Origin: Epithemia pelagica
Lineage: Eukaryota > Bacillariophyta > Bacillariophyceae > Surirellales > Surirellaceae
Direction of reading: 5' to 3'
Assembly: GCA_946965045.2 (NCBI GenBank)
Contig: OX337230.1
Location: 2,418,001 to 2,482,000, forward strand
DNA length: 64,000 nucleotides
A program made the translations under genes and the position numbers. The notes beneath the pieces are model-generated. The model worked only from the letters and a program-made list of their open reading frames with translations. It was not told where the DNA came from and did no database searches. Shown piece by piece: positions 33,773-46,209 of the stretch (positions are counted from its first letter, which is position 1; every line of letters begins with the position of its first letter).

Positions 33773-35691
33773 TATCCACATTGAACCACCCAATTTTGTA
33801 TTACCCACATGCCCATCCAACACTTGTTGGGCATTAAATGGATGCTCAGCACTCAGAACCCAAAACATTTCACTTACTTAGCAATCAATGTCACCATCAT
33901 CCTTGTCGAAATGTTTTCCCCGACAACTGAACTGCCCGATCTTCTGCATGCAACAAATTCATCAGGGACCCAATCACTACCCTCATTTACAACCAACGTA
34001 TTGCCCTCGGCCCCTTCACCATCGACTGCCTTGGTGGCCTTGGCACCAGCACCTCTTATTCCCCAACCCCACCACTTCCACCAACATGGTCTATGGCCCA
34101 AACCCCCATCCATAATAGGGCAATGACAACCTGACTTCTAGTCTGCCCATGCCTCCTCCAACCCACAGCATTTGAATTGTACAACAACTTCTCCCATTAC
34201 CCCAAACACCTTTCTCTCATCCCTCACAAATTTGATCTTCCCTCCAGCTCCACCCCAACCCATACACCTGTTCCCCAACACCCCATCTCTCCTTGGCCAC
34301 CCTCACCAAATTGAACTTGGCCATGTCATTATTGCTGGCCTGGTAACCAACGTTCCATGAATCACACTCATTGCAAAAATGGCAACAATAACGGTGCACC
34401 CTTAGAGCATCGTAATAATCACCACTCTCCCACCCACATTGGCAAATGGTCGCCTACTGCCCTCAAATCCCAATGGGATTTTTGCCAACATGACAAAATT
34501 TGTCCTCTGCTTAGCACCACTCTCGTCTTTGATGCCCACATGAACCCTAATGCTTCTGCTCCTGCACCCGCTCCTTCTGACCAACCATTGTGACTAGCTC
34601 CTCGTCGTGGTCCCCTTTGTCAAACCACCTCTTCTGCCTCCCATCCCCATCTCTGGTACAGAGACAACTTCCTCTGAAAGTGCTTTGATGTGCAGAATGA
34701 TTGACCGTTGGGTTGGTTATCATTGTCATCATTTGTCGGTTGTCGGCATTGACTGAGGATATCTTGGCGGGAGACTTCCAAGTTGGGTAAAAAATGAAGA
34801 AACATTGCGTGAATTGGAGGGGCGCAACGACAGAAATGAGATAGTCCTCATTGAAAAGTCATAGATTTTTGTATTTATGGTTGCACGTGACCCCAGAAAA
34901 CCATTAACACCGTTAGCTGGTGTTGTTCTGTAGGTTCCAAATCAGCACGCTTGGATTAGGCGTGTTGGCTGTTGGCATCAACGCCATCTTTGTGAAGCAA
35001 AAGGTTTCAACCGTCCGGAGAAAACAATCCAAGCTCCGCCACTGTTGAGTAAGATGGGTGCTTTTCGAAATGAGCCGCCAAAAGCTCCTGGCGTTTCTTG
35101 ACGACTGAGATGGTCTTCTCCATCATGGTGGTGCTGGTGGTGAGACCCGCTTGGTGTGTTTGGTTGGCCTCTGAACCTTGTCTGTTGTAGGACAATGAGA
35201 CGCCAGCTTCGTATCTGGTGGTCCTTCCTGCCTTCCTGACTTTTTTCGAGTTTTCCCGAGACCAATACGAGCAGTAGCTGCATGTAGTGCGCGCATGGCG
35301 AAAATCTAATTTTTGATCTTGTCAAGACTTACTCTCACTCCAATAGTACATGCGACATATACGAGCCAAAAATTCTCTCAAAACGACTCACAATTTTGTG
35401 CAGGACCCCGACGACCCAAATTTCAATGGATCTGTCATCGAACCATACAGTGCAATAGATGAAGAACTGAAGTATTGCACTGAAGTTTCCGATGACAAAT
35501 TCATTGAAAATTGACTGAGTTACAGTCTGCACAAAACCGATCATTGGAATTTCCCCAATTTTGGACCTGTCGGCATCAAATTCTTATTTAACAGGAAATC
35601 TTTTCTACATCTAGGCGCGCGAGTCCATGTCGCACCTGCACCAGCATCGCTTCAGGCACGCGTTGCCAGGAAAAACCGCTCGTATTGCGGG
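33773..35691. other. Intergenic, C/A-rich, no supported gene
   Basis: Plus strand is rich in C, A and T up to about 34,620, giving long open frames of Pro/Thr/His-rich text that change frame freely and match nothing I recognise. They may be further decayed retroelement sequence. From 34,800 to 35,690 no coding frame is convincing. Confidence 0.4.
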
Positions 35692-35925
35692 GTGTGATTT
35701 TGGACAGGCAGCCGGTCGCACGTGTGACAATCGGGTGTCGTCGTCACCCTCGCGATTGAAACGCGAATCGGTACACACCAATCTACAGTCGGTGATCCAC
35801 CATCTGGTCCTTGTCATGCGAACGAACACTACGACTTCAAAATCTGTCGACCACGAGCCAATGAAAGGAGTCGCGACGGCAAACGAGGGCCAGCCGGCCT
35901 CGAAGAAAGATACCATCAAAGATCT
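35692..35925 (+). repeat. Transhydrogenase upstream region, source of an inverted duplicate
   Basis: This leader/promoter-side segment matches, in reverse complement and at roughly 90%, the pieces at 40,261-40,361 and 47,230-47,341. Shared text includes CGACCACGAGCCAATGAAAG and TGTCATGCGAACGAACAC. The uninterrupted reading here (GTGTTCG next to TACGACTTC in the proper strand) is the empty site for the 6.87-kb CoDi insertion. Confidence 0.88.
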
Positions 35926-36085
35926 CGTCTCGTCGTCGTGTCGCCATCATCAGCCTCCATTTGCAAGAACACCGTTTCTCTCTCCACGAAAACGAGAATC
36001 TTGTACGAGAGACAGAACACGCTCGGTTCTCTCATTACACAGCCTCCAACGAGAAGACAACCTAAAAAAACAAAAGATTCAAGCC

Positions 36086-39000
36086 ATGAAGGTGTCCCTC
36101 ATCCATGGCCACAGCAACCTGTGGCTATTGGGTGGAACCTTGCTCGTGTGCCTAGTGGTCGATCCCTCTACCGCCTTGGCACCACCTTCCACCCTTTCCC
36201 GAACGGCGGCGTCATGGATCGCGACGCCTCATCATCTCAATCCTCGCATCTTGTCGTCCAAACAAAACAACAAGGCTCGAGGATCTTTGTATTCCGTGGT
36301 TCCCGAACGCCAAGAGTCCCTGTCTCCAGATGACAGCAAACAAGAGGAAGAAAACGAAGAAAGTAAAGTTGCGGTCGACCCCGACAAGGTTGTCTTGGAA
36401 TCCTTGTTTGAAGACGAAACCTCTTCCACGCTCTTGTTGGGGGAAGCCATTCCCTACAAGGACTTGACCATTGGTGTTTTGAAGGAAGACTTTGCCGGAG
36501 AAAATCGAGTCAGTCAAACGCCCGATTCGGTCCAGGGTCTCGTCAAGGCTGGATTCACGGTCGTTGTTCAAGCTGGAGGTACGTTTGTTCGAGCATTCCA
36601 CCAAACGTTGTTTGTTGATTTGCGCTTGTACAGTTCACATGTCTCTCTCACACCAAATCTCTGTGTGTGCGATGAATGATTCCAATCTCCATCCATGGTT
36701 GTGGACCGACCGTCAATGTGCTTTCCTGTCGAACAATGATACATTCTAAAAAACCAACCTTTCGGATTATATATCTTGCTTGAAACAATTACGAACACTC
36801 ATCGTCAACTCTCTTTCGTCGATCTACGCAGCGGGTGAAAAGGCTGGGTTCAGCGATGCTGCCTACGTCGATGTCGGTGCGGTTGTCTTGCAGGGAGAGC
36901 ATCAAATTTTTCAAGACGCTGACATTTTTACTCAAATTCGTCCTCCCTCCATGGAGGTGGTAGCCAAATTGGCAGGCAAAACATTGGTGAGCATGATCCA
37001 GCCCGCCTTGCATCCTGAGGTGTATGAGACCTTGACCGAACAAGGTACCAATGTCTTTGCTTTGGATTGTGTGCCTCGATTGTTGAGTCGAGGACAGGCC
37101 TTTGATACCCTGTCCAGTCAAGCCAATATTGCCGGATACCGATCCGTCGTGGAAGCTGCTCAAGCCTTTCCCCGTTTCTTGGCCGGTCAAATGACGGCCG
37201 CGGGGAAAGTTCCTCCCGCCAAGGTGTTGGTCTTGGGTGCCGGAGTGGCTGGATTGGCAGCCATTCAAGCCGCCAAAAACATGGGTGCCATTGTGCGAGC
37301 CTACGACGTGCGTCCTGTCACCAAGGAACAGGTCGAATCCATGGGTGCCACGTTTTTGGAAGTCTCCTACAAGGAAGATGGAAGCGGTGCCGGTGGCTAT
37401 GCCAAGGAAATGAGTGAGGAATACAAACGTGCACAAGCCCAGCTCATGTTGGAACAAGCCAAGGATGTCGATATCATTATAACGACTGCCCTCATTCCAG
37501 GTCGCAAGGCACCCGAATTGGTCAGCAATGAAATGTTGTCCTTGATGAAACCAGGATCCGTCTGTGTGGATTTGGCAGCAGCCAATGGAGGCAATGTGGC
37601 ACAAACGCAACCCGATGAAATTGTCACCACCGACAATGGCGTCAAGATTATTGGATACACCGATTTGCCTTCGCGGTTGCCCACTACGGCAAGCAACTTG
37701 TTTGCCAACAATGTCGCCAAGTTTATTCTCAGTATTGGTCCCCAAACAACCAAGGAAAAAGGTATCTTTCAAATTGACCTTCAAGATGACGCGGTTCAAA
37801 ATATGCTGATTTCCTACAATGGACAGGCTCGATGGCCCGATGAAATTACACCCTACACTCCACCTCCTCCACCCAAGTCTGCCTCACCACAAGAAGAGGA
37901 GACTCCCTTGTCGCCCGAAGAAATGTTGGCCTTGGCCAACGAACAACAAAAGCAAGTATTTGTTCGCAACACTGGAATGGCGAGTCTGGCTGCCATTGCA
38001 TTGGTCGCCTTTGGTTTCACCGCCGCGTCCGGATCCGACGGCACCAGCCATATGGACAGTGTTCATTTGTTGTCCACCTTTGCCTTGGCCGGAATTGCTG
38101 GGTATCAAGTGATTTGGGGTGTGGCCCCTGCCTTGCACTCTCCTCTCATGGCCGTGACCAATGCCATTAGTGGAATGACGGCCGTCGGGGGAATGTTGTT
38201 GTTGGCCAGTGGTGGTGGGTCGGAAACACTTATCCCGGACTCACCGGCTCATTGGATGGGGGCTATCGCCACTGCACTGTCCTTTATCAACATTGCCGGA
38301 GGATTCCTTGTGTCAGGAAAAATGTTGGATCTTTTTCGCAGACCGGACGATCCTCAAGACTTTTTCGAATTGTATGCCGCTCCTGTGGGTATTGTCTTGG
38401 CTGGTTTGGCCGCTGCAGCCTTCACAGCGACGGCTGGTGGAGATCCAAGTCTGGAAACCATGGCTGGTGCAGCAGCGGTAGCCTCGGCGATTTGTTGTAT
38501 CGCAGGAATTGCTGGATTGGCCCACCCCGAGAGTGCTCGTACCGGCAACGTGTTGGGAATGGCGGGTGTCACCTTTGGGTTGGCCGCCACTACGGCCGAA
38601 ATGTCGGTTATGCAAGGAGGACCTGTTGCGCAAGCTAGTATGACGGCATTCGAACAAGTCGGTCTCCTGGGAGGATTGGGAAGTGCCGTTGGTGCTTCTG
38701 TCGCATCCAAGGTTGGTCCCACGGAACTCCCACAAACGGTGGCGGCCTTTCACTCTTTGGTTGGTTTGGCGGCCATGGCGGGAGCGGCCGGTGAATTTCT
38801 AGGTGCCCCTGGTGGTCATTTGGCCGTTGGTACCCTTTCTGCCATTTACCTGGCCACGTGGATTGGAGGAATCACTTTTGCCGGGTCGGTGGTTGCTTTT
38901 GGCAAGCTTGCTGGATTGCTCAAATCTGCTCCTCTCCAATTGCCATTCCGCGATCCCCTCAACCTAGGTATGGTCATTACCAGTGCCTTGGGAATGGCTG

Positions 39001-39914
39001 CCTTTTTGAACCCAGGCCTTCTTGGTGCGCTGGGCGGTGACGCCGCTTCGGCGGTCCAACTCGGTAGTCTGGGAATGGTTGCCGCCCTCTCGTCAGTTCT
39101 GGGATGGCATTTGACGGCGAGCATTGGTGGTGCTGACATGCCTGTGGTGATCACCGTGTTGAACTCCTATTCAGGCTGGGCTCTCTGTGCAGAAGGCTTT
39201 CTTCTCAATAACCCTCTTTTGTCCCAAGTTGGTGCATTGATTGGATTTTCCGGTGCCATTTTGACCTGGATTATGTGCGAAGCCATGGGCCGTGATGTCG
39301 TTTCCGTCATTTTGGGAGGCGCAGGAACATCAACAGCACCTGCTATTTCTGGTGACGAGAATGCCATGATTCCTGAAGGAGAGGTGACGACGACTACCAC
39401 CGACGTGGTCACGCAAGCACTCCTCGACGCCAAGAATGTGATCATCACTCCTGGTTATGGACTGGCTGTAGCTCAAGCACAGTTTGCCATTGCAGACATT
39501 GCAAAGGACCTGAAAGCAGTGGGAAAGAATGTCCGATTTGGAATTCATCCAGTGGCAGGACGCATGCCCGGACAATTGAATGTCCTGCTGGCCGAAGCCG
39601 GTGTACCATACGATATGGTGTTTGAAATGGAAGAGATCAATCCCGACTTTGATAGCACGGATGTGACGCTCGTTATTGGTGCATCCGACACGGTGAGCAG
39701 TGCGGCTGAGGACGACCCCCATTGCAGCATTTACGGCATGCCTGTTCTTCGCGTGTGGAAGAGTGGACAAGTCTTTGTCCTAAAGCGTTCTATCGGCAAT
39801 ACAGGTTATGCTGGAATGCAGAATCCAATTCTGTTCAAGGACAATACACATGTTTTGTTGGGAGACGCCAAGGACAGTTGCGAAGCTCTTCGCACAGCCA
39901 TTCACAGCGCTTAG
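36086..39914 (+). CDS. PNT: Proton-translocating NAD(P) transhydrogenase, fused alpha-beta form, two exons
   Basis: Exon 1 (36,086-36,578) ends at a GTACGT donor; a 253-bp intron ends CTACGCAG and exon 2 (36,832-39,914) follows. The junction gives [15 protein letters not shown], the expected family text. The product is 1191 aa. The N-terminus ([14 protein letters not shown], then STALAPP) looks like a signal peptide with a loose ASAFAP-type site, followed by a Ser/Arg-rich stretch, suggesting plastid targeting (inference; Leu instead of Phe is suboptimal). Domain I has [17 protein letters not shown] (about 298-314) for NAD. About residues 546-984 hold a dozen membrane helices (domain II). Domain III binds [17 protein letters not shown] (about 1035) and [16 protein letters not shown] (about 1112). 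It couples hydride transfer between NADH and NADP+ to proton movement. An in-frame ATG at 35,627 exists, but the signal peptide favours 36,086. Flanks are inverted duplicates. Confidence 0.93.
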
Positions 39915-40260
39915 GAGTAGATACGATATTTAAATGGATATCTACATCTTCGTCATGTAGGAGGTAAAATGGATTGTGTCGCAAAGAACACAGTTGCTAT
40001 GAAAATGACATTTTCACTCTAATCGGACATAATGGTAGTAGTTTAAGTCCTAACTAGTGACCACAACTGCCCACGAAAATTGGAAGATACACAGTGTCTA
40101 TGTTGTCGTTCAGAATCCTTGGGAGATGCCATCATGCATTGGAAATTTGGCGCAGAAATGCCCTCATTGAGAGGAAAGCCGGCAGTTTGTCTGCCGATAT
40201 CTACACCCGAATGGTTCATAAAAACGATCAAAGACAACACAAGTCCAAAGTGTTTTTCTC
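39411..40260. repeat. Segmental duplication copy B: transhydrogenase 3' end + spacer + PEX11 3' fragment (inverted)
   Basis: Reverse-complement match of 12,479-13,276. After the transhydrogenase stop at 39,914 the spacer (GGAGTAGATACGATA...) and a minus-strand PEX11 3' fragment follow. The fragment reads FGLVLSLI...NHSGVDIGRQTAGFPLNEG with deletions, ending at about 40,260 where the sequence switches to the inverted transhydrogenase upstream region. Confidence 0.9.
40080..40260 (-). pseudogene. PEX11 3'-end fragment
   Basis: Minus-strand copy of the last part of PEX11: GEKHFGLVLSLI then FMNHSGVDIGRQTAGFPLNE. It lacks the 30-bp segment encoding KNSCDLLTF and the 3' CIAGFASALSVL segment. It carries less than a quarter of the gene and has no start, so it is a by-product of the duplication. 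Confidence 0.85.
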
Positions 40261-40361
40261 GGCGAGATCTTTGATAGTATCTTTCTTCGAGGCCGGCTGT
40301 GCCCCCGTTTGCCGTTGCGAATCCTTTCATTGGCTCGTGGTCACAGATTTTGAAGTCGTAG
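40261..40361 (-). repeat. Inverted copy of transhydrogenase upstream region, part 1
   Basis: Reverse complement of about 35,828-35,925 (for example TTCATTGGCTCGTGGTC). It ends in GTAG at 40,358-40,361, the left target duplication of the 6.87-kb CoDi element, and resumes at 47,230. Confidence 0.88.
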
Positions 40362-40514
40362 TAAGAAAACCCGTCCGTTGGGCATACGGAGCACCGTCAT
40401 GGGTGCACGGGTACAAAAGTCATTCCAAACAAAGAAGTGAACTAAAATATAGGTTACAGAGTCACTACTCCCTATCTTCTCGATTTTCATACGTACGACA
40501 GACATACTTTCTTA
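40362..40514 (-). repeat. 3' LTR of the 6.87-kb CoDi element
   Basis: 153 bp, seen identical to the 5' copy at 47,077-47,229. Ends are TAAGAAA and TTTCTTA, inverted with respect to each other. Confidence 0.92.
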
Positions 40515-40526
40515 GTCCCCTCAAAC
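40515..40526 (-). promoter_or_regulatory. Polypurine tract of the 6.87-kb CoDi element
   Basis: On the minus strand GTTTGAGGGGAC lies directly before the 3' LTR, as expected for the plus-strand primer. Confidence 0.75.
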
Positions 40527-40643
40527 AGTACTCGATTCCTTTGAGAACTGTTTGCCATCCCAGTAGTAAGTGTATTCGGGCCAACTAGCCCAGGAAACCT
40601 CAAGACCTGCACAAAACCTCATAAATAGAGATGAGGAAAGGAC

Positions 40644-43600
40644 TCACTCTGGGGATCCATGATCATCAGTAATATCCCAAAGGACCAGACCCAACAAATG
40701 ATTGCGTTTCTGTCCTCCTGGAATCACCTTGGTGGCCAAATCGGCTGGATTATGCTGTGTGGGAATATGTGTAGTCAACAATTCACCCATGGCAACAGCT
40801 TCTCTGACAGCATGATAGCAAATAGAATTGGACTTCTTCTTCAGCGATGATTCCGGTTTCGATGTATTATGAATCACGGACATGTTGTCACCATAAACAT
40901 ATGTAGGACCAGACAACGGCACTCCCATCATCCGTAATTTGTAGCGTAGTCCCCTGACGGCCTCCATGCCCGTCTTCATTGCGACAAACTCAGCTCCAAA
41001 AACGGATGTTTCGATGGTCGCTTGTCGCTTGGTATACCACATAATAGGTGCCATATTCATAAAGATGAAGAATCCAGTTCTAGATCGCCGTACCATCTTG
41101 TCACCAGCATGATCCGAGTCAACATACAGCCGCAGATCCACCTCTTTACCACGTGCCTTTGGTGCATTCGGTGGAACTGCCTCCTTTACATCGCCGTAGA
41201 ACTCCTTCCAGTCGCAATCTTCACGAAATTCTCGGAGGTCTATCTCGGGATAGGTCGGATCAAATGCCATCCTGGCATTGTGCTTGATTTTCAAATAGGA
41301 ATACATATGGAATACTGCTTCCAAATGTCCTTGTCGTGGACTTGCCACTTGGGATGCTAACAATGATGTTTCGGTCATGATATCCACCCTTCCCAGTTCA
41401 ACCATCCATCTGAGGACGCCAATCTGGGACTGGTAGAATGACACCTCGTCCACATTCAGTTGATCTGTCACGTCAAGAACTGGGTCATATTCTGATGGGA
41501 ACGGAGTCGCCGCGCGTTTTGCAAGCTTGCGGCCGTTCCAAATACGTCTCAACATTCGAAACAGCTTCTTGTACATACTTGCTCGAACTTATAGCCCAAC
41601 TGACAACGGAATTGGGCATGGTCATGGGCTTAAGCTTCCCTCCAAGGTACATGTCAGGATTTCCGATCGAGCCCGGCTTCATAGGGAAGAAATGATCTAA
41701 CTCGTGTAACATCGCAGCCGCATCATGCGATATAGCCAAGACATCGTCTACGTACAGCAATACATAGGCGTAGTACTTGTGACCGTCACTCGGACGTGTC
41801 ATAGGCTTCATCCACAAGTCTCGATCAGCACCCAAGCACGGATCGTACCCAAGAGTTCTCATACAACTCGCAAGGTGGTTGCGGAAGCTTGCACCGGCAC
41901 TCTTTAACCCATACAACGCTCGTACAATATATGCACGCTTCCCAGCGTTGGACCCGAACTCGGGGCCCAGTACAGTCCAGATTTTCTCACTGTTCGGCGC
42001 AGTTAAATAAGCATTCTTGATGTCGGACGTTTTAACCTCTAGGTCGTTGAGAGCGGCAATAGTGAGGGCAATACGAACACTTTCTCGAGATACAACACTG
42101 GCATAAGTCAATGTTGCTGGTGCCTCTGTTGTGTGTCCGCCCGCTACAAACCGTGCTTTTCTCCTGAAATCTTCCATTTTTACGTCGAAAACCATGTGGC
42201 ATCGGATCTCCTGGAAGCCAGGAGCTGGTTTCTCGTCGTCTTCCATCAACTTGAACGCCACTCGAACAGCTTCCATCTCTTTCTCGATGGCCTTTCGCCA
42301 CAAGTCGTTGCCGTTCCTTCTGTCAAGTTCGTATGCTTCGGCAACAGTCTTGGGGATTTCGATCCCAAACTTGTGCGTCCGCTTGTGGTAGCGGCTATTG
42401 ACGGCGGCGAGTATCCGATCTCGTCGTCGGAGGAATTTATTCACCCACCAATCAAACGCTGGCTCATTTTCAATCTGCTTTGCGACGGCGTACTCCGCCA
42501 CTTCAATCGGATTTGATTCCTTCAGTCCAGCCAGGCGTTCCCAGGACGTTGACCCGTCGCGCCACTGGACGCACAACTCCCACCCTTTCGTCGTCTTCTT
42601 CTTGTGCTTCCGCCCTCGGACAACGACATGGCGGTTATCGTGGTCGACAGCGGCTTTGGTCTTGCGATGATCAACGATGCTGTCCAGCAACAAGAATTGG
42701 TTTCCCTCAGCATCGCACTGCGCATACATATTTTCCGCGATGACGTTCGCGGCATACTCTGACGTCTCGCCGTCTGGAAACTCGACAACATATACTCTCG
42801 AGTCTAGAATCGGGTTGTGGGACGACGTCCCCTTGAGACGGCCATCACTGGTCTTGGACCGTCTTTTCACCTTGCCCGTCACCATTGCATCACCCTTCGG
42901 CAACAAGACGTCAGCTCCAACGTAGTTGTCGTAGGTGTCTGGTGTGATGTCATCAATGTCGGGTGCAATCGGTGGCTTGGGGTCATCGTCGTCTTCATAC
43001 GCCTCGTAGGTCGGCGTTTCCACATCAACTAGACCATCGTAGTCTTCGATTTTAGCTACACCGCCTAACTTCTCGTTGACCTTACTCGTGTAGTCTTTCC
43101 TCTTCTCTATTTCAGTCGGGTCACGGATTTCGTCGTCCGTCAGATGTCGGTAGGTCGAGCGAATCTTGATCATTCCTGACTCGGCTAGGATCTTAATTGC
43201 ATGTGCGGGTCCCATGTCCGTCGCAGGACCTAGGTACCTACCCAGTTTCTCCTTGTCTTCCGGGTAGTTGGCCGCTGAGTCGTAGTAATAAACCCAGTCG
43301 TACCACCCATATCCAGCCAAGAGTGAAATGTCGAAGGTCTCCCCGTACATTGCCGTTTCCGGGACTTGACCTGACAGCTCGAAATTACTATGACATGTAG
43401 CCGATCTGATATAGGCTTCCAACTCGAGGCAATGATCCCACAATACCTTAGGAGATTTAGTTGAGACCATTTTCCGTCCAGTACCACGCTTCAACTCCCT
43501 AATTGCACTCTCAGCCGCATTTGCCCATGGAGTATAGGGCTCCAACTGTTTCACTCGACAACCAGCCTCTCTAGACTTCTTCCTGAACTTGCCCTTGACC

Positions 43601-44697
43601 TGTTCCGCGGCACCGTCCATGATTAGTTCCGGTGGACGGCCTTCCCTCTGGAGCAACAACGACAAAGCTTCGTGTGCATCGCCTTTCGAGGCCAGAGGGT
43701 ACGCTCTAGTCCATCCATTCCTTGCCGTGAAGACTTGGGCACAAGTATTACCCAGCCTAGACTTCACCTTCGAAAACATAGTGTCCGTGAATAAGGGATG
43801 AGGCAATGGCCGGTATCGGTGAAACCGGTCGTTCGTCGTGAACCTCTTGGTCAGAGGGTTCAATGTGGTACGTAGACCACGTTGCGTCGTCACTCGAAGG
43901 GTATCCGCTGCACGTTCCAATCCACATCCCCATCGACGTGCCAAAGTCTTGGCATCGATAGCTTTTCCAGAAGGGGTAGTTTGTGTTACGGAAAGAGTCG
44001 CCACGCGTGCTTGCAGGGCAGTCGCGAAGCATGCGGTTTCCGACGATCGCGAATCAGAAAGCAAAGTCGTGAAAGGGTCATTGGGTCCCCTTGAGCGAAC
44101 GGTGGAAATCGATCGTTGGAGGGCCGCTCGGGCCGACATTTCATCCCGAGCGAAAGAGTCATTCTGGGGGTCCCACGGCGGGTCAGGACTAGTCAAATCA
44201 AAGCGACGTTATGAAGCATATTCATCGGAAGTGGGGGTCCTTGTAGGGAAATAGGAAGTGACACCACATAAATCAAGGGGTATCACAAAATCCTCATCGT
44301 CCTGATCTTTCAGGACCAGTGCGTGTGTCTTATTGTCGGGATTATCGGTCAAGAATTTCGGTTGGTCCGAAACTTGCACGTCATTCATCCACAACTGCAT
44401 AGGGCACAGGAGGTTGTGAGTAAGCGATGGTATATAAATGGCCTGGTTCACGAGTAGGATCAATACTTCACCGGTATCGGGGCAATCATAAGCTAGAGCC
44501 GCACTTATAGTCTTGCAACTCTTGTGAACCACGCCCTGAGAAGAATCATATCCCTTGACATCCACAGGGCGGCCATAGTCCTGTACAACCATCGCAGACC
44601 TTCCAACAACACACGTGTCCGCATGACTATCAAGCTCGGTACGAGACTCGCCCTCGTCGGACGTGTCAACCGCACCGACACGCACTGAGCGGACCAC
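40644..44697 (-). CDS. CoDi pol: protease, integrase, reverse transcriptase, RNase H (two breaks)
   Basis: Protease (44,697-44,209) has ELDSHADTCVVG. An in-frame TAA at 44,209-44,211 separates it from integrase, and the frame simply continues (RRFDLTSPDPPWDP). Integrase has FTDTMFSKV, IMDGAAEQ and ANAAESAIRE, the D-D-E triad. Reverse transcriptase has CHMVFDVKMEDFRRKARFV and LLYVDDVLAIS. At about 41,520 the frame shifts by one base (after NVETYLER, to RKLAKRAATPFPSEYDP). RNase H follows (YVYGDNMSVIHN, NPADLATKVIPGG) to a stop at 40,644. All catalytic motifs seen are intact, so the lesions look recent or technical. Confidence 0.9.
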
Positions 44698-44700
44698 CGC

Positions 44701-46209
44701 TCATTTTCGTGATTTCTTCTGGCGGGTTAGCGCCGGATTGTCGCGATTCGACTCGGGCTTGCGCTTTCCCGCAGGCTTGGCATCATCATCAGAACTATCG
44801 GACGATGAGTCATTGCCGCTGGCTCGAGATGGATCGCGCAATGGTGGCAAGCTCATTGAATTCTTCGCGAGAGCGGACAGGGCAGCGATGTTCCTCTGAA
44901 ACTTCTTGGAAAAGAGCTTCATCTCTTTGGGCTTGCTGGAATCGCCCTTGCCCGTGCGATTCTCCCGCATTTCCTTCAACTTCTTGCGCTGGGCGTGAGA
45001 AAGCTTCTGGTATTCGTCTTTCTTATAATATCGGTCTTCTACACCGACACTAGCTTTCCCCCCAGACTTAGTCTTACCAGAATTAGAATCAGTCTTGGTA
45101 CTGATACTCGATACTTGAGACTGACTAGCCGATGGGCGCTGTGCTAAGAAATCCTTAAACAAGGAGACGGCACGGGTGAAATCGGCTTGTAGGGAATCAT
45201 CCGACATGATTCGCGTCTTCACCGCTTGAAATTGGTCGGTCTTGATTCCGTCCATCAGATGCCGAACCTTAGAACGGTCATCGATGCCAGGATGTACGCC
45301 CTGCTGGCGTAACCCTTCTAAGATCGCGTGCTGATTCACGTGAATCTTACAGTATTTCTCGAAGTTGAACCGCTTATGTTCACCGTTGTAACTCGTGTTC
45401 ATAAGTTTCCGTTCAGCTTCGTTGGCCAAATTGTTCGCGTTGTTCGGCCCTAAGTAATGGTCAAACAAGGCTTGATAAGCCGCTCGCCCGTCGCGATTTC
45501 GGCTCGCCTTGCGGATGTAGGTAGAACAATCCATCCGTTCACACATAGCGGACAAGCGGATCCAAACCTTGGCCCGATCCTGCAAGTACTGACGGGTAAA
45601 GCCGTCGTTCGGTCCGTTTCCAACACGGTGACGAGCGCGTGCGATCATCTCAGCCTCGTCGGACTCAAATCCACCTTGCGGGTCAGCTCCGGGGAATTCG
45701 TCCGTCCGTATCACATACGCCAAAGGTATACCGGACGTGCCTCGGCACTCGGCGAAATACTCCTTAATCAACTCGATGTTCCGCGGCCAATCACGATTGT
45801 CGAGCTCGGGTGCTTCCGGATCATCGTGCATGGTCTCATATTCTTTGAGGTCTCGCATAGGGCGAATGTTCGCCATCGTCAAATCGTTCGGCGTGGTGGC
45901 CCGATCGATGCGGATACGGTGGCGGACAAAATAACATGCCAACTTGAGATTCGTCTCGGCTAGGATAGAAACTTCAAAGCCTGGATTAGGGACAGGCGGC
46001 GGAGCTGCCACTCCTGCCGCGGCGGCAGGAGGAGCTTGGACACCACCGGGGCGACGGACGGCCTTGCAGAGATTGATGACGCCGTCGTCGTCCAAGTCGC
46101 GAAGATCTTCGATCGAGGAGAGTCCTTGGCGGTCCACAAGGTACTGGGATGCCGGGTTGGAGAACTGGAGGCGGATGAACGCCTGACGCATTGCAGCTGG
46201 AGCGGCCAT
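44701..46209 (-). CDS. CoDi gag protein
   Basis: Starts at ATG 46,209 (MAAPAAMRQAFIRLQFSNPA) and ends at TGA 44,701-44,703, 502 aa. It has the CoDi gag features: DLDDDGVINLCKAVRRPGG near the N-terminus, NPGFEVSILAETNLKLACYF, and RYYKKDEYQKLSHAQRKKLK near the C-terminus, followed by a basic Ser/Asp-rich tail. No CCHC zinc knuckle. The protease frame begins in the same reading frame right after the TGA, so gag and pol are separated only by a stop codon; suppression of that stop would give the fusion. Confidence 0.9.
   Translation of the reverse strand: MAAPAAMRQAFIRLQFSNPASQYLVDRQGLSSIEDLRDLDDDGVINLCKAVRRPGGVQAPPAAAAGVAAPPPVPNPGFEVSILAETNLKLACYFVRHRIRIDRATTPNDLTMANIRPMRDLKEYETMHDDPEAPELDNRDWPRNIELIKEYFAECRGTSGIPLAYVIRTDEFPGADPQGGFESDEAEMIARARHRVGNGPNDGFTRQYLQDRAKVWIRLSAMCERMDCSTYIRKASRNRDGRAAYQALFDHYLGPNNANNLANEAERKLMNTSYNGEHKRFNFEKYCKIHVNQHAILEGLRQQGVHPGIDDRSKVRHLMDGIKTDQFQAVKTRIMSDDSLQADFTRAVSLFKDFLAQRPSASQSQVSSISTKTDSNSGKTKSGGKASVGVEDRYYKKDEYQKLSHAQRKKLKEMRENRTGKGDSSKPKEMKLFSKKFQRNIAALSALAKNSMSLPPLRDPSRASGNDSSSDSSDDDAKPAGKRKPESNRDNPALTRQKKSRK

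Noticed and set aside
36789-37799. 336-codon open frame antisense to the transhydrogenase
   Set aside because: The plus strand encodes clear transhydrogenase motifs; the antisense frame has His/Gly/Gln-rich shadow composition and no start context.
44701-46209. Independent host gene for the gag-like frame
   Set aside because: It lies between two LTRs in the correct orientation and matches CoDi gag text seen again in the fossil at 30.8 kb.
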